Below, piece after piece: positions 37,310 to 48,679 of a DNA stretch of 64,000 nt. The notes beneath the pieces were generated by a model. That model searched no databases. It was not told the origin of the DNA and saw nothing but the letters and a program-made list of their open reading frames with translations. The DNA is from Cerasibacillus quisquiliarum (GTDB lineage: Bacteria; Bacillota; Bacilli; Bacillales; Amphibacillaceae). The stretch spans positions 124,001 through 188,000 of the forward strand of contig NZ_JACHHA010000003.1 in NCBI RefSeq assembly GCF_014202495.1. The letters run 5' to 3'. How positions within the stretch are numbered: position 1 is the first letter of the stretch; each line of letters starts with the position of its first letter. Made by a program: the position numbers and the translations under genes.

Positions 37310-38086
37310 ATGTCAATTATTTCAATGAAACAGCTGTTAGAAGCTGGCGTTCATTTCGGACACCAAACACGCCGTTGGAATCCGAAAATGAAGAAGTATA
37401 TTTTCACTGAACGTAATGGTATTTACATTATTGACTTACAAAAAACAGTCAAAAAAGTAGAACAGGCGTATAACTTTGTTAAAGATATTGCAGCTAATGG
37501 AGGTACAGTCTTATTTGTCGGTACAAAAAAGCAAGCACAAAATACTGTCAAAGAAGAAGCGATTCGTTCTGGAATGTACTATGTTAACCAACGTTGGTTA
37601 GGTGGTACTTTAACAAACTTTAAAACAATCCGCAAAAGCATTAATCGCTTAAAATCAATTGAACGAATGGAAGAAGACGGCACGTTTGATGTTCTACCTA
37701 AGAAAGAAGTTGTTGATTTATTAAAAGAAAAAGCACGTCTTGAGAAATTTCTCGGCGGCATTAAAGATATGAAAAAACTTCCAGATGCTATTTTTGTCAT
37801 TGATACACGTAAAGAGCGTATCGCCATAGCGGAAGCACGCAAGCTAAATATCCCGATTATCGGTATTGTTGATACAAACTGTGATCCTGACGAAGTGGAT
37901 TACGTTATCCCAGCAAACGATGATGCAATTCGTGCTGTTAAATTATTAACATCTAAGATGGCAGATGCTATTCTTGAAGTGAAACAGGGCGAAGAATTAG
38001 ATGAAGTGGAAGCTAAAACTACTGAGGAAGAAGTAGTTGAAGAAGTAGTTAATACAGAAGAAAAAGTAGAAACAACACAAGAGTAA
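37310..38086 (+). CDS. rpsB: Ribosomal protein S2
   Basis: S2 is a small-subunit ribosomal protein. The 258 residues have the family signature [20 protein letters not shown], a coiled-coil hairpin in the middle ([20 protein letters not shown]) and [21 protein letters not shown] long acidic C-terminal tail (about 30 residues, E/V/T-rich) is typical of Bacillaceae. The start is ATG 37310 after TAGGAGGA; the longer open frame is the untranslated leader. Confidence 0.97.
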   Translation: MSIISMKQLLEAGVHFGHQTRRWNPKMKKYIFTERNGIYIIDLQKTVKKVEQAYNFVKDIAANGGTVLFVGTKKQAQNTVKEEAIRSGMYYVNQRWLGGTLTNFKTIRKSINRLKSIERMEEDGTFDVLPKKEVVDLLKEKARLEKFLGGIKDMKKLPDAIFVIDTRKERIAIAEARKLNIPIIGIVDTNCDPDEVDYVIPANDDAIRAVKLLTSKMADAILEVKQGEELDEVEAKTTEEEVVEEVVNTEEKVETTQE

Positions 38087-38093
38087 TGATGAA

Positions 38094-38128
38094 AGGTGAT
38101 AAGGGGGAATACCTTTTATCACTTTTTT
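38094..38128 (+). terminator. Terminator between rpsB and tsf
   Basis: GTGATAA pairs with TTATCAC, with GG/CC above, followed by seven T. It lies immediately after rpsB and probably lowers rather than abolishes read-through into tsf. Confidence 0.75.
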
Positions 38129-38188
38129 TAAAGATATGATTCCTTTTTAAAAAATGGAACAGGATAATAACAAGGGAGGATTTAACAA

Positions 38189-39073
38189 ATGGCAATAACA
38201 GCTAAAATGGTTAAAGAATTACGTGAAAAAACAGGTGCAGGTATGATGGACTGCAAAAAAGCACTTGTTGAGACAGACGGAAATATTGATGCTGCTGTTG
38301 ATTATCTACGTGAGAAAGGTATCGCAAAGGCAGCAAAGAAAGCAGATCGTATTGCTGCTGAAGGGGCTACATATGTGGAAGTTGATAACAATACAGCTGC
38401 ACTATTAGAAGTAAACTGTGAGACAGATTTCGTTACAAAAAATGATCAATTCCAAAAACTACTAGCAGAACTCGGAAAACATATCGTTTCCCAAAAGCCA
38501 GCAACTGTTGAAGAGGCTTTACAGCAAAAACTTCACGGTGAAGGGGATACGGTTGAGACGTATATCAACTCAATGATTGCAACAATTGGTGAGAAAATTT
38601 CTCTTCGTCGCTTTGAAATTATGAACAAAACAGATAACGATGTATTTGGTTCATATCTCCATATGGGAGGACGTATTGGTGTATTAACGCTTATTGAAGG
38701 TACTAAAGATGATGAAGTTGCGAAAGATATCGCTATGCATGTAGCAGCTTCTAACCCACGTTACGTATCTCGTGATGATGTTCCAGAAGAAGAAGTGAAC
38801 CACGAACGTGAAATTTTAAAAACACAAGCATTAAACGAAGGTAAACCAGAGCATATTGTAGAAAAAATGGTTGAAGGCCGTCTAGGTAAATTTTTTGAAG
38901 AAATTTGTGTTCTTGATCAACCATTTGTTAAAGATCCTGATGTTAAAGTTAAGAAGCATGTTGCCAATCATGGCGGAACTGTAAAAGCATTTGTTCGCTA
39001 TGAAGTTGGTGAAGGTATGGAGAAACGTGAAGAAAACTTTGCCGAAGAGGTTATGAGTCAAATTAAAAAATAA
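38189..39073 (+). CDS. tsf: Elongation factor Ts
   Basis: EF-Ts exchanges GDP for GTP on EF-Tu. The 294 residues show the UBA-like N-terminus ([36 protein letters not shown]), the core [35 protein letters not shown] and the C-terminal [19 protein letters not shown] clear SD, AAGGGAGGA, precedes the ATG. Confidence 0.97.
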   Translation: MAITAKMVKELREKTGAGMMDCKKALVETDGNIDAAVDYLREKGIAKAAKKADRIAAEGATYVEVDNNTAALLEVNCETDFVTKNDQFQKLLAELGKHIVSQKPATVEEALQQKLHGEGDTVETYINSMIATIGEKISLRRFEIMNKTDNDVFGSYLHMGGRIGVLTLIEGTKDDEVAKDIAMHVAASNPRYVSRDDVPEEEVNHEREILKTQALNEGKPEHIVEKMVEGRLGKFFEEICVLDQPFVKDPDVKVKKHVANHGGTVKAFVRYEVGEGMEKREENFAEEVMSQIKK

Positions 39074-39076
39074 GTT

Positions 39077-39863
<787 letters not shown>

Positions 39864-39864
39864 A

Positions 39865-40422
39865 ATGAGTTCGGAAATTTTTAAATCAATGCGTGAAAAA
39901 ATGGAGCAAGCGATTCAAGCATTTACAAGAAACATTGCTACTGTACGTACCGGAAGAGCTAATCCAAGTATTCTTGATAATGTCCTTGTTGATTATTATG
40001 GAGCAGCCACGCCTCTTAATCAATTAGCAACGATTTCGACGCCTGAAGCAAGACTTTTATCTATTACACCCTATGATAAATCTGTTATCAGCGACATAGA
40101 AAAAGCGATTCAAAAAGCCGACCTAGGCTTATCACCATCTAGTGACGGTCATGTTATTCGCATTAATATTCCCGCATTAACAGAGGAACGTAGAAAAGAA
40201 TTGGTTAAGATTGTAGGAAAGTACGCAGAAGAAAGTCGTATTCAAATCCGTAATTTCCGCCGAGAAGCGAATGACGAATTGAAAAAATTAGAAAAGAGCG
40301 GCGATATTACTGAAGACGAATTACGAACTTATCAAGATGATGTTCAAAAAGAGACAGACAAATACATTGCTAAAATCGATGAATTATTGAAAGAAAAAGA
40401 AGCAGATATTATGGAAGTTTAA
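39865..40422 (+). CDS. frr: Ribosome recycling factor
   Basis: RRF splits post-termination ribosomes with EF-G. The 185 residues have the expected signature [40 protein letters not shown], and [20 protein letters not shown]. It starts one base after the pyrH stop, with AAGGGGG upstream, and is closed by a terminator. Confidence 0.97.
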   Translation: MSSEIFKSMREKMEQAIQAFTRNIATVRTGRANPSILDNVLVDYYGAATPLNQLATISTPEARLLSITPYDKSVISDIEKAIQKADLGLSPSSDGHVIRINIPALTEERRKELVKIVGKYAEESRIQIRNFRREANDELKKLEKSGDITEDELRTYQDDVQKETDKYIAKIDELLKEKEADIMEV

Positions 40423-40447
40423 TTTGAATATCTTCTGTTTTTAATAG

Positions 40448-40479
40448 AGCCCTCTTTGTATAAGGGGGCTTTTGTGTTA
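40448..40479 (+). terminator. Terminator after frr
   Basis: AGCCCTCT pairs with AGGGGGCT (one wobble) around a 7-base loop and is followed by TTTTGTGTT. It closes the pyrH-frr unit. Confidence 0.75.
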
Positions 40480-40652
40480 TTATTGGCTAGCGGAGATTAA
40501 AACAAATAGATGATATCATTTAATTACAAATTTATCATACAAACTTAATTCGTAATGTACTATAATAAGATGTATATAACGATTCATTAAATCATATCAA
40601 ATGTTATAAGATGTATTCCGCATTTAATTCAATAATAATCGGAGGACAAATT
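40480..40652 (+). promoter_or_regulatory. uppS upstream region with a likely -10
   Basis: No gene lies here. A consensus TATAAT at 40561-40566 is the only strong element; the hexamer at the right -35 distance (TACAAA) is poor. A promoter is expected because the region follows a terminator. The SD for uppS is GGAGG at 40641-40645. Confidence 0.4.
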
Positions 40653-41423
40653 ATGTCAATTAGACTTCCTTTTTTAAAAAAGAAAGATAGAGAACAATTA
40701 TATAAAGTGGATCAACTTAAAAATATCCCTTTCCATGTTGCTATTATTATGGACGGAAATGGGAGATGGGCAAAAAGACGGGGATTTCCCCGAGTCGCAG
40801 GACATAAAGAAGGTATGGAGGCGACACAGCGTGCAGTGCGTGCAGCGACGAAATTTAACGTTAAGATTTTAACATTATTTGCATTTTCAACGGAGAATTG
40901 GAAACGACCGACTTCTGAAGTGGATTTTTTAATGCGTCTCCCTAAAGAATATTTACATATATATTTACCTGAGTTACTGGAAAAGAATGTTCGTATTGAT
41001 ACAATTGGTGATTTAGCTCATTTACCAAAACATACACGAGAAGCAGTTGAAAGTGCTAAAGAACAATCAAAAGATAATGATGGCATGTTACTTAATTTTG
41101 CAATAAATTATGGTTCACGATTGGAAATCGTGCGTGCCGTAAAACAATTAGTCAAAGATTATCAAGATAACGATATGATGAACAAAATAGCTGATTTAGA
41201 TGAAGATATATTTTCCAAATATTTGTATACAAATGGATTGAATGATCCAGACTTACTTATACGTACAAGTGGAGAACAGCGATTAAGTAACTTTTTACTA
41301 TGGCAGTGTGCATATTCAGAGTTTTATTTTACAGATGTATTATGGCCTGATTTTACAGAAGAGGTATTTTACAATGCATTGCTTGATTATCAAAAAAGAA
41401 AAAGGCGCTACGGCGGAATTTAA
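40653..41423 (+). CDS. uppS: Undecaprenyl diphosphate synthase
   Basis: UppS makes the C55 lipid carrier for wall synthesis. The 256 residues contain AIIMDGNGRWAKRRGFPRVA with the catalytic Asp, GHKEG, TLFAFSTENWKRP, INYGSRLEIVRA and LLIRTSGEQRLSNFLLWQ. ATG 40653 follows GGAGG. It needs farnesyl and isopentenyl diphosphate, which is notable because dxr is not in its usual slot downstream. Confidence 0.97.
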   Translation: MSIRLPFLKKKDREQLYKVDQLKNIPFHVAIIMDGNGRWAKRRGFPRVAGHKEGMEATQRAVRAATKFNVKILTLFAFSTENWKRPTSEVDFLMRLPKEYLHIYLPELLEKNVRIDTIGDLAHLPKHTREAVESAKEQSKDNDGMLLNFAINYGSRLEIVRAVKQLVKDYQDNDMMNKIADLDEDIFSKYLYTNGLNDPDLLIRTSGEQRLSNFLLWQCAYSEFYFTDVLWPDFTEEVFYNALLDYQKRKRRYGGI

Positions 41424-41438
41424 GGTTGTGTCATAAAG

Positions 41439-42215
41439 ATGAAAAAACGGATTATTACAGCGATTATTGCATTACTTATATTCGTCCCAATATTAATTTA
41501 CGGAAAGCTTCCTTTTATCATTTTGACCTATTTGATGGCATCTATTGGTTTGTATGAATTACTACGGATGCGTAACATATCGCTAGGTACATTTCCAGCG
41601 ATTATAACTTTAGTTTTTTTATGGTTTTTATTGTTGCCAAATACGGTCGAATTACACTTAACTAAAATAGATATTGTTATTGTATATATTATTATTATGC
41701 TGTTTTACACGGTTCTTTCTAAGAATCGCTTTACATTCGATGAAGTGGGCTTTACATTAATAGCGATGCTTTACTTGACAATTGGCTTTTTCTTTTTTAT
41801 GGAAACCCGTTTACAAAGTCTAGCTTACGTTTTTTATCTATTGATTGTTGTATGGTCAACGGATACAGGAGCATATTTTACCGGACGTGCTTTAGGTAAG
41901 CGTAAACTGTGGCCAGATATTAGTCCAAATAAAACAGTTGCAGGTGCTATAGGTGGTATCCTATTTGCTTGTGTGTTTGGTTATATTTTCCAAGTTATTC
42001 ACCCATTACCTATACCGAAACATTTGATGTTAACTGCAACAGTATTTTTATCTATGGCAGGCCAAATTGGTGATTTAGTTGCTTCAGCTTATAAAAGGCA
42101 TTATGATGTAAAAGATTCAGGAAAATTACTACCAGGTCATGGAGGAATTCTTGACCGAATGGATAGTTTATTATTTGTGTTTCCTATATTTCATATTATT
42201 TATGTTTTGCTGTAA
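41439..42215 (+). CDS. cdsA: Phosphatidate cytidylyltransferase
   Basis: CdsA makes CDP-diacylglycerol for phospholipid synthesis. The 258 residues are mostly hydrophobic, with about seven to eight helices, and end with the family signature QIGDLVASAYKRHYDVKDSG then KLLPGHGGILDRMDSLLF. It starts 15 bases after uppS. Confidence 0.96.
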   Translation: MKKRIITAIIALLIFVPILIYGKLPFIILTYLMASIGLYELLRMRNISLGTFPAIITLVFLWFLLLPNTVELHLTKIDIVIVYIIIMLFYTVLSKNRFTFDEVGFTLIAMLYLTIGFFFFMETRLQSLAYVFYLLIVVWSTDTGAYFTGRALGKRKLWPDISPNKTVAGAIGGILFACVFGYIFQVIHPLPIPKHLMLTATVFLSMAGQIGDLVASAYKRHYDVKDSGKLLPGHGGILDRMDSLLFVFPIFHIIYVLL

Positions 42216-42227
42216 AATAGTAAGAGA

Positions 42228-42260
42228 TTATCGTTGAACAATAATGTGTTCTCGATAATT
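42228..42260 (+). other. Long hairpin in the cdsA-rasP gap
   Basis: ATTATCG pairs with CGATAAT and, inside it, GAACA pairs with TGTTC around a 6-base loop. There is no T tail, so it is not a standard terminator. It lies where dxr stands in relatives. Confidence 0.5.
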
Positions 42261-42311
42261 CAAACAAAAGATGTATTAAATATCAATGATTGCAAAAGGA
42301 AGGTGCCGGCA

Positions 42312-43577
42312 TTGAAAACGATATTGGCTTTTATTTTCATGTTTGGTCTACTCGTTTTTATTCATGAGTTTGGCCATATGATTTTTGCAAAACGTGCAGG
42401 AATGCTTGTACGTGAATTTGCGATAGGGTTTGGGCCAAAAATATTTTCCTTTAAAAAAAATGAAACCGTCTATACAATTCGTCTTCTTCCAATGGGAGGA
42501 TATGTAAGAGTTGCAGGAGAAGATCCAGAAATTATCGAATTAAAGCCTGGTCATCATATCGGGCTAGAATTTAATCATGAAGGTAAAGTAAATAAAATAA
42601 TTGTTAATCATAAAGAAAAACATCCGAATGCTCGCGTGATTGAAGTTGAACATGTTGATTTAGATCATCGCCTAGTCATTGAAGGCTATGAATTAGATGA
42701 TCATGAAGAAAAACATGTATTTTCAGTAGATGAGAAAGCATTTTTTATCATGGATGAAAATGAAACACAAATTGCACCATATGATCGACAATTCGCATCA
42801 AAAACAGTTGGACAACGTGCTATGCAACTATTTGCAGGTCCAATGATGAACTTCCTTTTAGCAATTGTCATTTTCTTCGTTCTAGGTTTTACACAAGGTG
42901 TACCTGTAGAACAAGCAAAGATAGACCAAATACAGCCAGGGAGTCCAGCTGAACAAGCCGGATTTAAAAATGGTGATGAAATAATTAAAATCAACGGTAC
43001 AACAATTGAAAGCTTTACCGAATTTCAAATCATTGTACGTGAAAATCCAGAAACAGAATTAGCGATGACTGTTCAACGAGACGATGAACAAATTGAACTA
43101 TCTGTTACTCCTAACGCTGTCTATATTGAAGAAATTGATGAAGAATTCGGACAGATTGGCGTTTATCAAGCATTTCATAAATCTGCTGTCGGCACCGTTA
43201 AATATGGCTTTACAAAAACATATGAAATAACAACATTAATCTTAACGAACTTGGGAAAGTTAATTACAGGGCAATATTCTATTGATATGTTGTCAGGACC
43301 TGTCGGCATCTATGATGCAACAGATCAAGTCGTTAAATCAGGTATATCTAACTTTTTTATGTGGACGGCTATTTTAAGTATTAATTTAGGAATTATTAAT
43401 CTCGTACCACTTCCAGCTTTGGATGGTGGTAGGCTACTTTTTATTGCTATTGAAGCTGTTAGAGGAAAACCAATCGATCCTCAAAAAGAGGGACTTGTTC
43501 ATTTCATAGGCTTTGCTATGCTTATGTTATTGATGATTATCGTAACATGGAATGATATTCAAAGATTATTTTTATAA
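42312..43577 (+). CDS. rasP: Site-2 intramembrane metalloprotease RasP (RseP)
   Basis: RasP cleaves anti-sigma factors and leftover signal peptides within the membrane. The 421 residues have the zinc motif HEFGH at 18-22 in the first helix, FAIGFGPKIFSF, LPMGGYVRVAGE, a PDZ domain (IQPGSPAEQAGFKNGDEIIK) and the second catalytic motif LVPLPALDGGRL. The TTG start at 42312 follows AAGGAAGGTG and gives the usual short N-terminus; a 26-residue upstream extension is rejected. Confidence 0.95.
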   Translation: MKTILAFIFMFGLLVFIHEFGHMIFAKRAGMLVREFAIGFGPKIFSFKKNETVYTIRLLPMGGYVRVAGEDPEIIELKPGHHIGLEFNHEGKVNKIIVNHKEKHPNARVIEVEHVDLDHRLVIEGYELDDHEEKHVFSVDEKAFFIMDENETQIAPYDRQFASKTVGQRAMQLFAGPMMNFLLAIVIFFVLGFTQGVPVEQAKIDQIQPGSPAEQAGFKNGDEIIKINGTTIESFTEFQIIVRENPETELAMTVQRDDEQIELSVTPNAVYIEEIDEEFGQIGVYQAFHKSAVGTVKYGFTKTYEITTLILTNLGKLITGQYSIDMLSGPVGIYDATDQVVKSGISNFFMWTAILSINLGIINLVPLPALDGGRLLFIAIEAVRGKPIDPQKEGLVHFIGFAMLMLLMIIVTWNDIQRLFL

Positions 43578-43596
43578 TGTTCATGTGTTTAGGACA

Positions 43597-43620
43597 CCCT
43601 TGTCAATTAGAAGACAAGGG
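43597..43620 (+). terminator. Stem-loop between rasP and polC
   Basis: CCCTTGTC pairs perfectly with GACAAGGG around an 8-base loop, followed only by TT. It is the whole content of the 74-base gap apart from the polC SD; proS usually lies here in Bacillus. Confidence 0.5.
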
Positions 43621-43651
43621 TTCACCTATTTAAAGCACAGGGGGAAAAAAC

Positions 43652-46600
43652 ATGAGTATATCGAATAATGATAAAATGAAAATTCTATTAGAGCAAATCG
43701 ACTTGTCTCATTTAGAACAAACATACTTTAAACATTCTAAACTAAAACGACTCGATGTATTTAAACAAAAAAAGCTTTGGCATTTTCACATTGAAATAGA
43801 GCGTCTATTACCATTTCATATATATGAAACTTTTTCATCTGCTATTAAAAAGTCATTTCAAAGCTTTACACAAGTTACATTTACCTTTTACACTAAATCA
43901 AATCAGTTCGACGTCGAACAAATAAAGGAATATTGGAAACATTTCACACAACAGACAGCCTTATCTCCTGCTTACAGAGAACTTATTCTACATCAAAGAC
44001 CAAGAATAGAAAATCAAAAAATTACAATTCAAGCTCGAAATAAAGCTGAAGCGGTAGCAATTAAAAAAAGACTTGAAAATGAATTTCAGACGTTTTGTAA
44101 AAAAATTGGTGCACCAATTTTTTCTTTAGATGTACAAGTTGCTAATCAAGATTTGAATATTCGTAAATTTAAAGAAGAACAAGCATTACAGGATCAAGAA
44201 ATCGTGCTTAAAACGATTCGTCAAAAAGAAAAACGTGAAAAAGATAAACAAAATTTAGAGAAAAATCGTATGTTTACGATTGGTTATCAGATTAACGATG
44301 AACCGATACAAATGGAAAATATTACCGAAGAGGAACGGCGAGTTACTGTACAAGGATACGTTTTTGCAGTCGATATTCGAAAATTACGTTCAGGACGTAG
44401 TTTACTCATTGTTAAAGCAACCGATTATACAGATTCATTAACGATCAAAATGTTTTCTAGAGGAGATGAAGATGCTGAGAATTTCAAACAATTAAAAAAA
44501 GGTATTTGGATTAAAGCACGTGGAAGTATTCAAACAGATATGTATACGAATGAATTAACGATGATGGCTAATGATATGAATGAGATTAAGGTAGCCGCTC
44601 GAGTCGATACAGCACCGAAAGATAAAAAAAGAGTCGAATTACATGCACATACGACAATGAGTCAATTAGATGCAGTTGTGTCTCCTAGTCGCCTGATTGA
44701 ACAAGCGGCAAAATGGGGACACCCAGCAATTGCAATAACAGATCACGCTGCAGTACAAGGGTTTCCAGAAGCACATCATGCAAGTGAAGAACATCATATT
44801 AAAGTCATTTACGGTGTTGAAGCGAACCTTGTCGATGACGGCATCCCGATTGCTTATAATGAGAAAGATATAGACCTTCAAAATGCAACATATGTTGTAT
44901 TTGATGTTGAAACAACAGGGTTATCAGCTGTTTACGATACAATTATCGAGCTTGCTGGTGTAAAAATACATCGTGGAGAAATCATTGATCGCTTTGAATC
45001 GTTTGCTAATCCACATCATCCGTTATCACAAACAACTATTGATTTGACTGGCATAACAGACGATATGGTGAAGGATGCACCAGAAATAGATGAAGTTTTA
45101 AAAGATTTCCATGCTTGGGTTGGCGATAGCATCCTTGTTGCTCATAATGCGAGTTTTGATATTGGTTTTATAAATCAAGGATATAAACGGATCAACTATG
45201 ATAAAATTACCCAGCCAGTTATTGATACGTTAGAATTAGCACGTTTTCTATTTCCAGAATTAAGAAACCATCGCTTAAACACGTTGTGTAAACATTTAAA
45301 TATTGAACTTACCCAACATCATCGTGCGATATATGACGCTGAAGCAACTGGCTATTTATTGTGGAAATTCGTTGAAAAATTATTAGAATTGGAGATTGTA
45401 AACCATAATCAACTGAATAACCATATGGGTAAGGGGGATGCTTATAAACGCTCTCGACCATTTCACTGTACCATTCTCGCTAAAAATGAAACAGGATTAA
45501 AGAATCTTTATAAACTTGTATCATACTCACATATTGATTACTTTTATCGAGTGCCAAGGATACCACGTTCTTTACTTGAAAAACACCGTGAAGGTCTATT
45601 AATTGGTTCAGCTTGTGATCAAGGTGAAGTATTTGAAACGATGATGCAACAGTCGCTTGACGATGCTGAACGTGTAGCTGAGTTTTATGATTATATTGAA
45701 GTTCAACCACCTAGCAATTACGTACATCTCATAGAAAAGGAATTGGTTCAAAATGAGGCACAAATATTAGATATTATTCGTAAACTCGTCGAATTAGGTG
45801 AAAAAATAAATAAACCGGTCGTTGCAACAGGAAATGTCCATTATATTGAAGAACATGAGAAACAATACAGACAAATATTAATTGCTTCACAAGCTGGGAA
45901 TCCGTTAAATCGACATCGTTTACCAGATACACCATTCCGTACGACTGACGAGATGCTTACTGAATTTCATTTTCTTGGAGATACATTAGCACAAAAAATT
46001 GTCGTTGAGAATACTCATATCATTTCTAGTATGATAGATCATATTTCGCCAATTAAGGAAGATCTCTATACACCAACTATTGAAGGAGCAGATCAGGAAA
46101 TACGTGATTTATGTTATACAAGAGCTAAATCTATTTATGGTGATCCGTTACCAGAAATAGTAGAAAAACGATTAGAAAAAGAGTTGTGGAGCATTATTAA
46201 TCATGGTTTTGCCGTTATCTATTTAATTTCCCATAAATTAGTAAAAAAATCACTTGATGACGGGTATCTTGTAGGATCACGGGGGTCAGTTGGCTCATCA
46301 TTAGTTGCTACAATGACAGAAATAACTGAAGTTAACCCTTTACCACCACATTATGTTTGTTTGTCGTGTCATTATAACGAATTCATTACAGACGGTTCCT
46401 ACGGTAGTGGGTTTGATTTACCAGATAAAGCTTGCCCGAATTGTGGAGCTGAATTGAAAAAAGATGGGCAAGATATTCCGTTTGAGACATTTTTAGGCTT
46501 TAAAGGAGATAAAGTACCAGATATCGATCTTAATTTTTCAGGAGAATATCAGCCAAAAGCTCATAATTATACAAAAGTATTATTTGGAGAAGATAATGTC

Positions 46601-47941
46601 TATCGAGCTGGAACAATTGGTACGATAGCTGAAAAAACAGCTTATGGATATGTAAAAGGATATGCTTCAGATCATTCACTTGTTTTAAAAGGAGCAGAAA
46701 TTGATCGACTCGTGCAAGGTTGTGCAGGTGTGAAGCGAACAACCGGTCAACATCCGGGTGGCATCATTGTTGTACCTGATGATAAAGAAATTTTTGATTT
46801 TACACCGATACAATATCCAGCCGATGATAGAACAAGTGAATGGCGAACAACACATTTTGATTTCCATTCAATCGAAGATAATTTATTAAAGCTCGATATT
46901 CTTGGTCATGATGATCCGACAGTTATTCGTATGCTTCAAGATTTATCAGGAATTAATCCGAAAACAATTCCGGTGGATGATCCGGAAGTCATGAAGATAT
47001 TTTCAGGCCCTGAACCTCTCGGAGTTACGCCTGAACAGATAAATAATTGCCATACAGGAACGCTTGGTGTTCCAGAATTTGGAACAAGATTTGTTCGGCA
47101 AATGTTAGAAGACACAAAGCCAACGACTTTTTCTGAACTTGTAATTATTTCTGGTTTATCACATGGAACAGATGTGTGGTTAGGTAATGCTCAAGAACTA
47201 ATTAATGAAGGCATTTGTGAGTTGCCTGACGTTATCGGTTGTCGTGATGATATTATGGTCTATTTGATGCAGAAAGGCTTAGAAGCATCGACAGCTTTTA
47301 AGATTATGGAATCGGTTCGAAAAGGACGAGGTCTAACAGATGAATGGATTGAAGAAATGAAAAAACACGGTGTTCCAGATTGGTATATTGAATCATGTAA
47401 AAAGATTAAATATATGTTCCCTAAAGCACATGCTGCTGCTTATGTATTAATGGCGGTACGCATTGCTTATTTCAAAGTTCATTACCCTATTTATTTTTAT
47501 GCGGCTTATTTTTCAGTACGTGCGAATGACTTTGATTTAGATACAATGATAAAGGGAGCAGATGCCATTAGACAACGTGTGATTGAAATAGACCAAAAAG
47601 GAAATGATGCTTCTCCAAAAGAAAAAAACTTACTAACTGTATTAGAAGTTGCACTTGAGATGTGCGAGCGTGGTTTTTCTTTCAGTAAAGTTGATTTGTA
47701 TCGGTCAAGTGCAACAGATTTTATCGTTGATGGCCATTCACTTATCCCTCCGTTTAATGCAGTTGATGGACTAGGGACAAATGCAGCACTGAATATCGTA
47801 AAAGCAAGAGAAGAAGGAGAATTCCTTTCAAAAGAGGATTTACGTGAAAGAAGCAAGATTTCAAAGACTGTTTTAGAATATCTCGATCAACATGGATGTT
47901 TGGAAGGGATGCCAGACCAAAATCAATTATCGTTATTTTAA
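43652..47941 (+). CDS. polC: DNA polymerase III alpha subunit PolC
   Basis: PolC is the Gram-positive replicative polymerase. The 1429 residues include an N-terminal domain, an OB fold, a PHP domain ([20 protein letters not shown] near 328), an inserted DEDD proofreading exonuclease ([20 protein letters not shown] near 414), a Cys4 zinc finger ([17 protein letters not shown]), and the polymerase core ([34 protein letters not shown]). Length and order of domains are standard. A strong SD (CAGGGGGA) precedes the ATG. Confidence 0.98.
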   Translation: MSISNNDKMKILLEQIDLSHLEQTYFKHSKLKRLDVFKQKKLWHFHIEIERLLPFHIYETFSSAIKKSFQSFTQVTFTFYTKSNQFDVEQIKEYWKHFTQQTALSPAYRELILHQRPRIENQKITIQARNKAEAVAIKKRLENEFQTFCKKIGAPIFSLDVQVANQDLNIRKFKEEQALQDQEIVLKTIRQKEKREKDKQNLEKNRMFTIGYQINDEPIQMENITEEERRVTVQGYVFAVDIRKLRSGRSLLIVKATDYTDSLTIKMFSRGDEDAENFKQLKKGIWIKARGSIQTDMYTNELTMMANDMNEIKVAARVDTAPKDKKRVELHAHTTMSQLDAVVSPSRLIEQAAKWGHPAIAITDHAAVQGFPEAHHASEEHHIKVIYGVEANLVDDGIPIAYNEKDIDLQNATYVVFDVETTGLSAVYDTIIELAGVKIHRGEIIDRFESFANPHHPLSQTTIDLTGITDDMVKDAPEIDEVLKDFHAWVGDSILVAHNASFDIGFINQGYKRINYDKITQPVIDTLELARFLFPELRNHRLNTLCKHLNIELTQHHRAIYDAEATGYLLWKFVEKLLELEIVNHNQLNNHMGKGDAYKRSRPFHCTILAKNETGLKNLYKLVSYSHIDYFYRVPRIPRSLLEKHREGLLIGSACDQGEVFETMMQQSLDDAERVAEFYDYIEVQPPSNYVHLIEKELVQNEAQILDIIRKLVELGEKINKPVVATGNVHYIEEHEKQYRQILIASQAGNPLNRHRLPDTPFRTTDEMLTEFHFLGDTLAQKIVVENTHIISSMIDHISPIKEDLYTPTIEGADQEIRDLCYTRAKSIYGDPLPEIVEKRLEKELWSIINHGFAVIYLISHKLVKKSLDDGYLVGSRGSVGSSLVATMTEITEVNPLPPHYVCLSCHYNEFITDGSYGSGFDLPDKACPNCGAELKKDGQDIPFETFLGFKGDKVPDIDLNFSGEYQPKAHNYTKVLFGEDNVYRAGTIGTIAEKTAYGYVKGYASDHSLVLKGAEIDRLVQGCAGVKRTTGQHPGGIIVVPDDKEIFDFTPIQYPADDRTSEWRTTHFDFHSIEDNLLKLDILGHDDPTVIRMLQDLSGINPKTIPVDDPEVMKIFSGPEPLGVTPEQINNCHTGTLGVPEFGTRFVRQMLEDTKPTTFSELVIISGLSHGTDVWLGNAQELINEGICELPDVIGCRDDIMVYLMQKGLEASTAFKIMESVRKGRGLTDEWIEEMKKHGVPDWYIESCKKIKYMFPKAHAAAYVLMAVRIAYFKVHYPIYFYAAYFSVRANDFDLDTMIKGADAIRQRVIEIDQKGNDASPKEKNLLTVLEVALEMCERGFSFSKVDLYRSSATDFIVDGHSLIPPFNAVDGLGTNAALNIVKAREEGEFLSKEDLRERSKISKTVLEYLDQHGCLEGMPDQNQLSLF

Positions 47942-47963
47942 GTGGGTCATATGGTGACGATAT

Positions 47964-47992
47964 TTGCATGTTTATTTATACTATGTTATAAT
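47964..47992 (+). promoter_or_regulatory. Sigma-A promoter with extended -10 for rimP-nusA operon
   Basis: TTGCAT, 17 bases, TATAAT, with TGT immediately before the -10. It lies 23 bases after polC. The predicted start near 47999 gives a leader of about 190 nt containing two terminator hairpins. Confidence 0.85.
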
Positions 47993-48015
47993 TCCTTTGT
48001 AGCTAAGGAGTTTTC

Positions 48016-48177
48016 GTGAAAAGAGTGGGGAAATCCCACTCTTTCTTCATACAATGTGCTTACATCAGCTTCCCTTGCCACTCTTCAACAGGCAAGGGTT
48101 TTATATTGAATGATTTAAATGTGATTCGTGTAGAAGAATTGGAATCGTACATAATAATACAAACAACTATATTGTAG
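48016..48177 (+). CDS. Possible 53-codon leader peptide spanning the attenuator
   Basis: A GTG with a good SD (TAAGGAG, five bases away) begins an open frame of 53 codons that passes through both terminator hairpins and stops 14 bases before rimP. The product (MKRVGKSHSFFIQCAYISF...) matches nothing I know and has three cysteine codons at most. Ribosomes on it would disrupt hairpin 1, which starts two bases after the start codon. It may be a chance frame; the case rests on the promoter-SD-start arrangement. Confidence 0.35.
   Translation: MKRVGKSHSFFIQCAYISFPCHSSTGKGFILNDLNVIRVEELESYIIIQTTIL
48020..48104 (+). terminator. Double terminator/attenuator in the rimP-nusA leader
   Basis: Hairpin 1: AAAGAGTGGG pairs with CCCACTCTTT (48020-48044) with a modest T tail. 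Hairpin 2: CCCTTGCC pairs with GGCAAGGG (48072-48098), then TTTTAT. CCACTCTT occurs at both 48036-48043 and 48078-48085, so the left arm of hairpin 1 could instead pair with the left side of hairpin 2 and disrupt it. NusA-dependent autoregulation at a leader terminator is reported for the B. subtilis operon, as I recall. Confidence 0.7.
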
Positions 48178-48191
48178 AAGGAGGAAGACCA

Positions 48192-48665
48192 TTGCGCCAT
48201 CAAGACATTATTAATATGACACAAGACATTGTTATGCCTATTTTAGAAGAAGAAAAATTAGAATTAGTTGATATTGAATATGTCAGGGAAGGAAAAGATT
48301 TCTTTCTCCGTGTTTATATCGATAAAGAAGGCGGTGTCGGATTGAACGAATGTGAACTCGTATCCGAACAGCTCAGTGAACAATTAGATAAACATGATCC
48401 AATTAAAAGTGCCTATTTTTTAGAAGTCTCTTCACCAGGTGCAGAACGCCCATTAAAGACTAAGGCTGATTTTAAGAAACATATAAATAAAAATATTTTT
48501 GTCTCTTTATATGCACCGATAGAAGGGGAAAAAGAGTATGAAGGTATATTAACACATTTTGAAGATGATATAGTCACACTGGAATATAAAGTGATGACGA
48601 GAACAAAAAAAGTTGACATACCATTTAATAAAATCGCTCAAGCGAGATTAGCAGTTGTATTTTAA
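48192..48665 (+). CDS. rimP: Ribosome maturation factor RimP
   Basis: RimP assists 30S assembly. The 157 residues show LELVDIEYVREGKDFFLRVY, IDKEGGVGLNECELVSEQLS, YFLEVSSPGAERPLK and the C-terminal SH3-like domain ending KIAQARLAVVF. The TTG start follows GAAGGAGGAAG. It is the first large gene of the operon to rbfA. Confidence 0.96.
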   Translation: MRHQDIINMTQDIVMPILEEEKLELVDIEYVREGKDFFLRVYIDKEGGVGLNECELVSEQLSEQLDKHDPIKSAYFLEVSSPGAERPLKTKADFKKHINKNIFVSLYAPIEGEKEYEGILTHFEDDIVTLEYKVMTRTKKVDIPFNKIAQARLAVVF

Positions 48666-48679
48666 GGGGGAATAAACGA

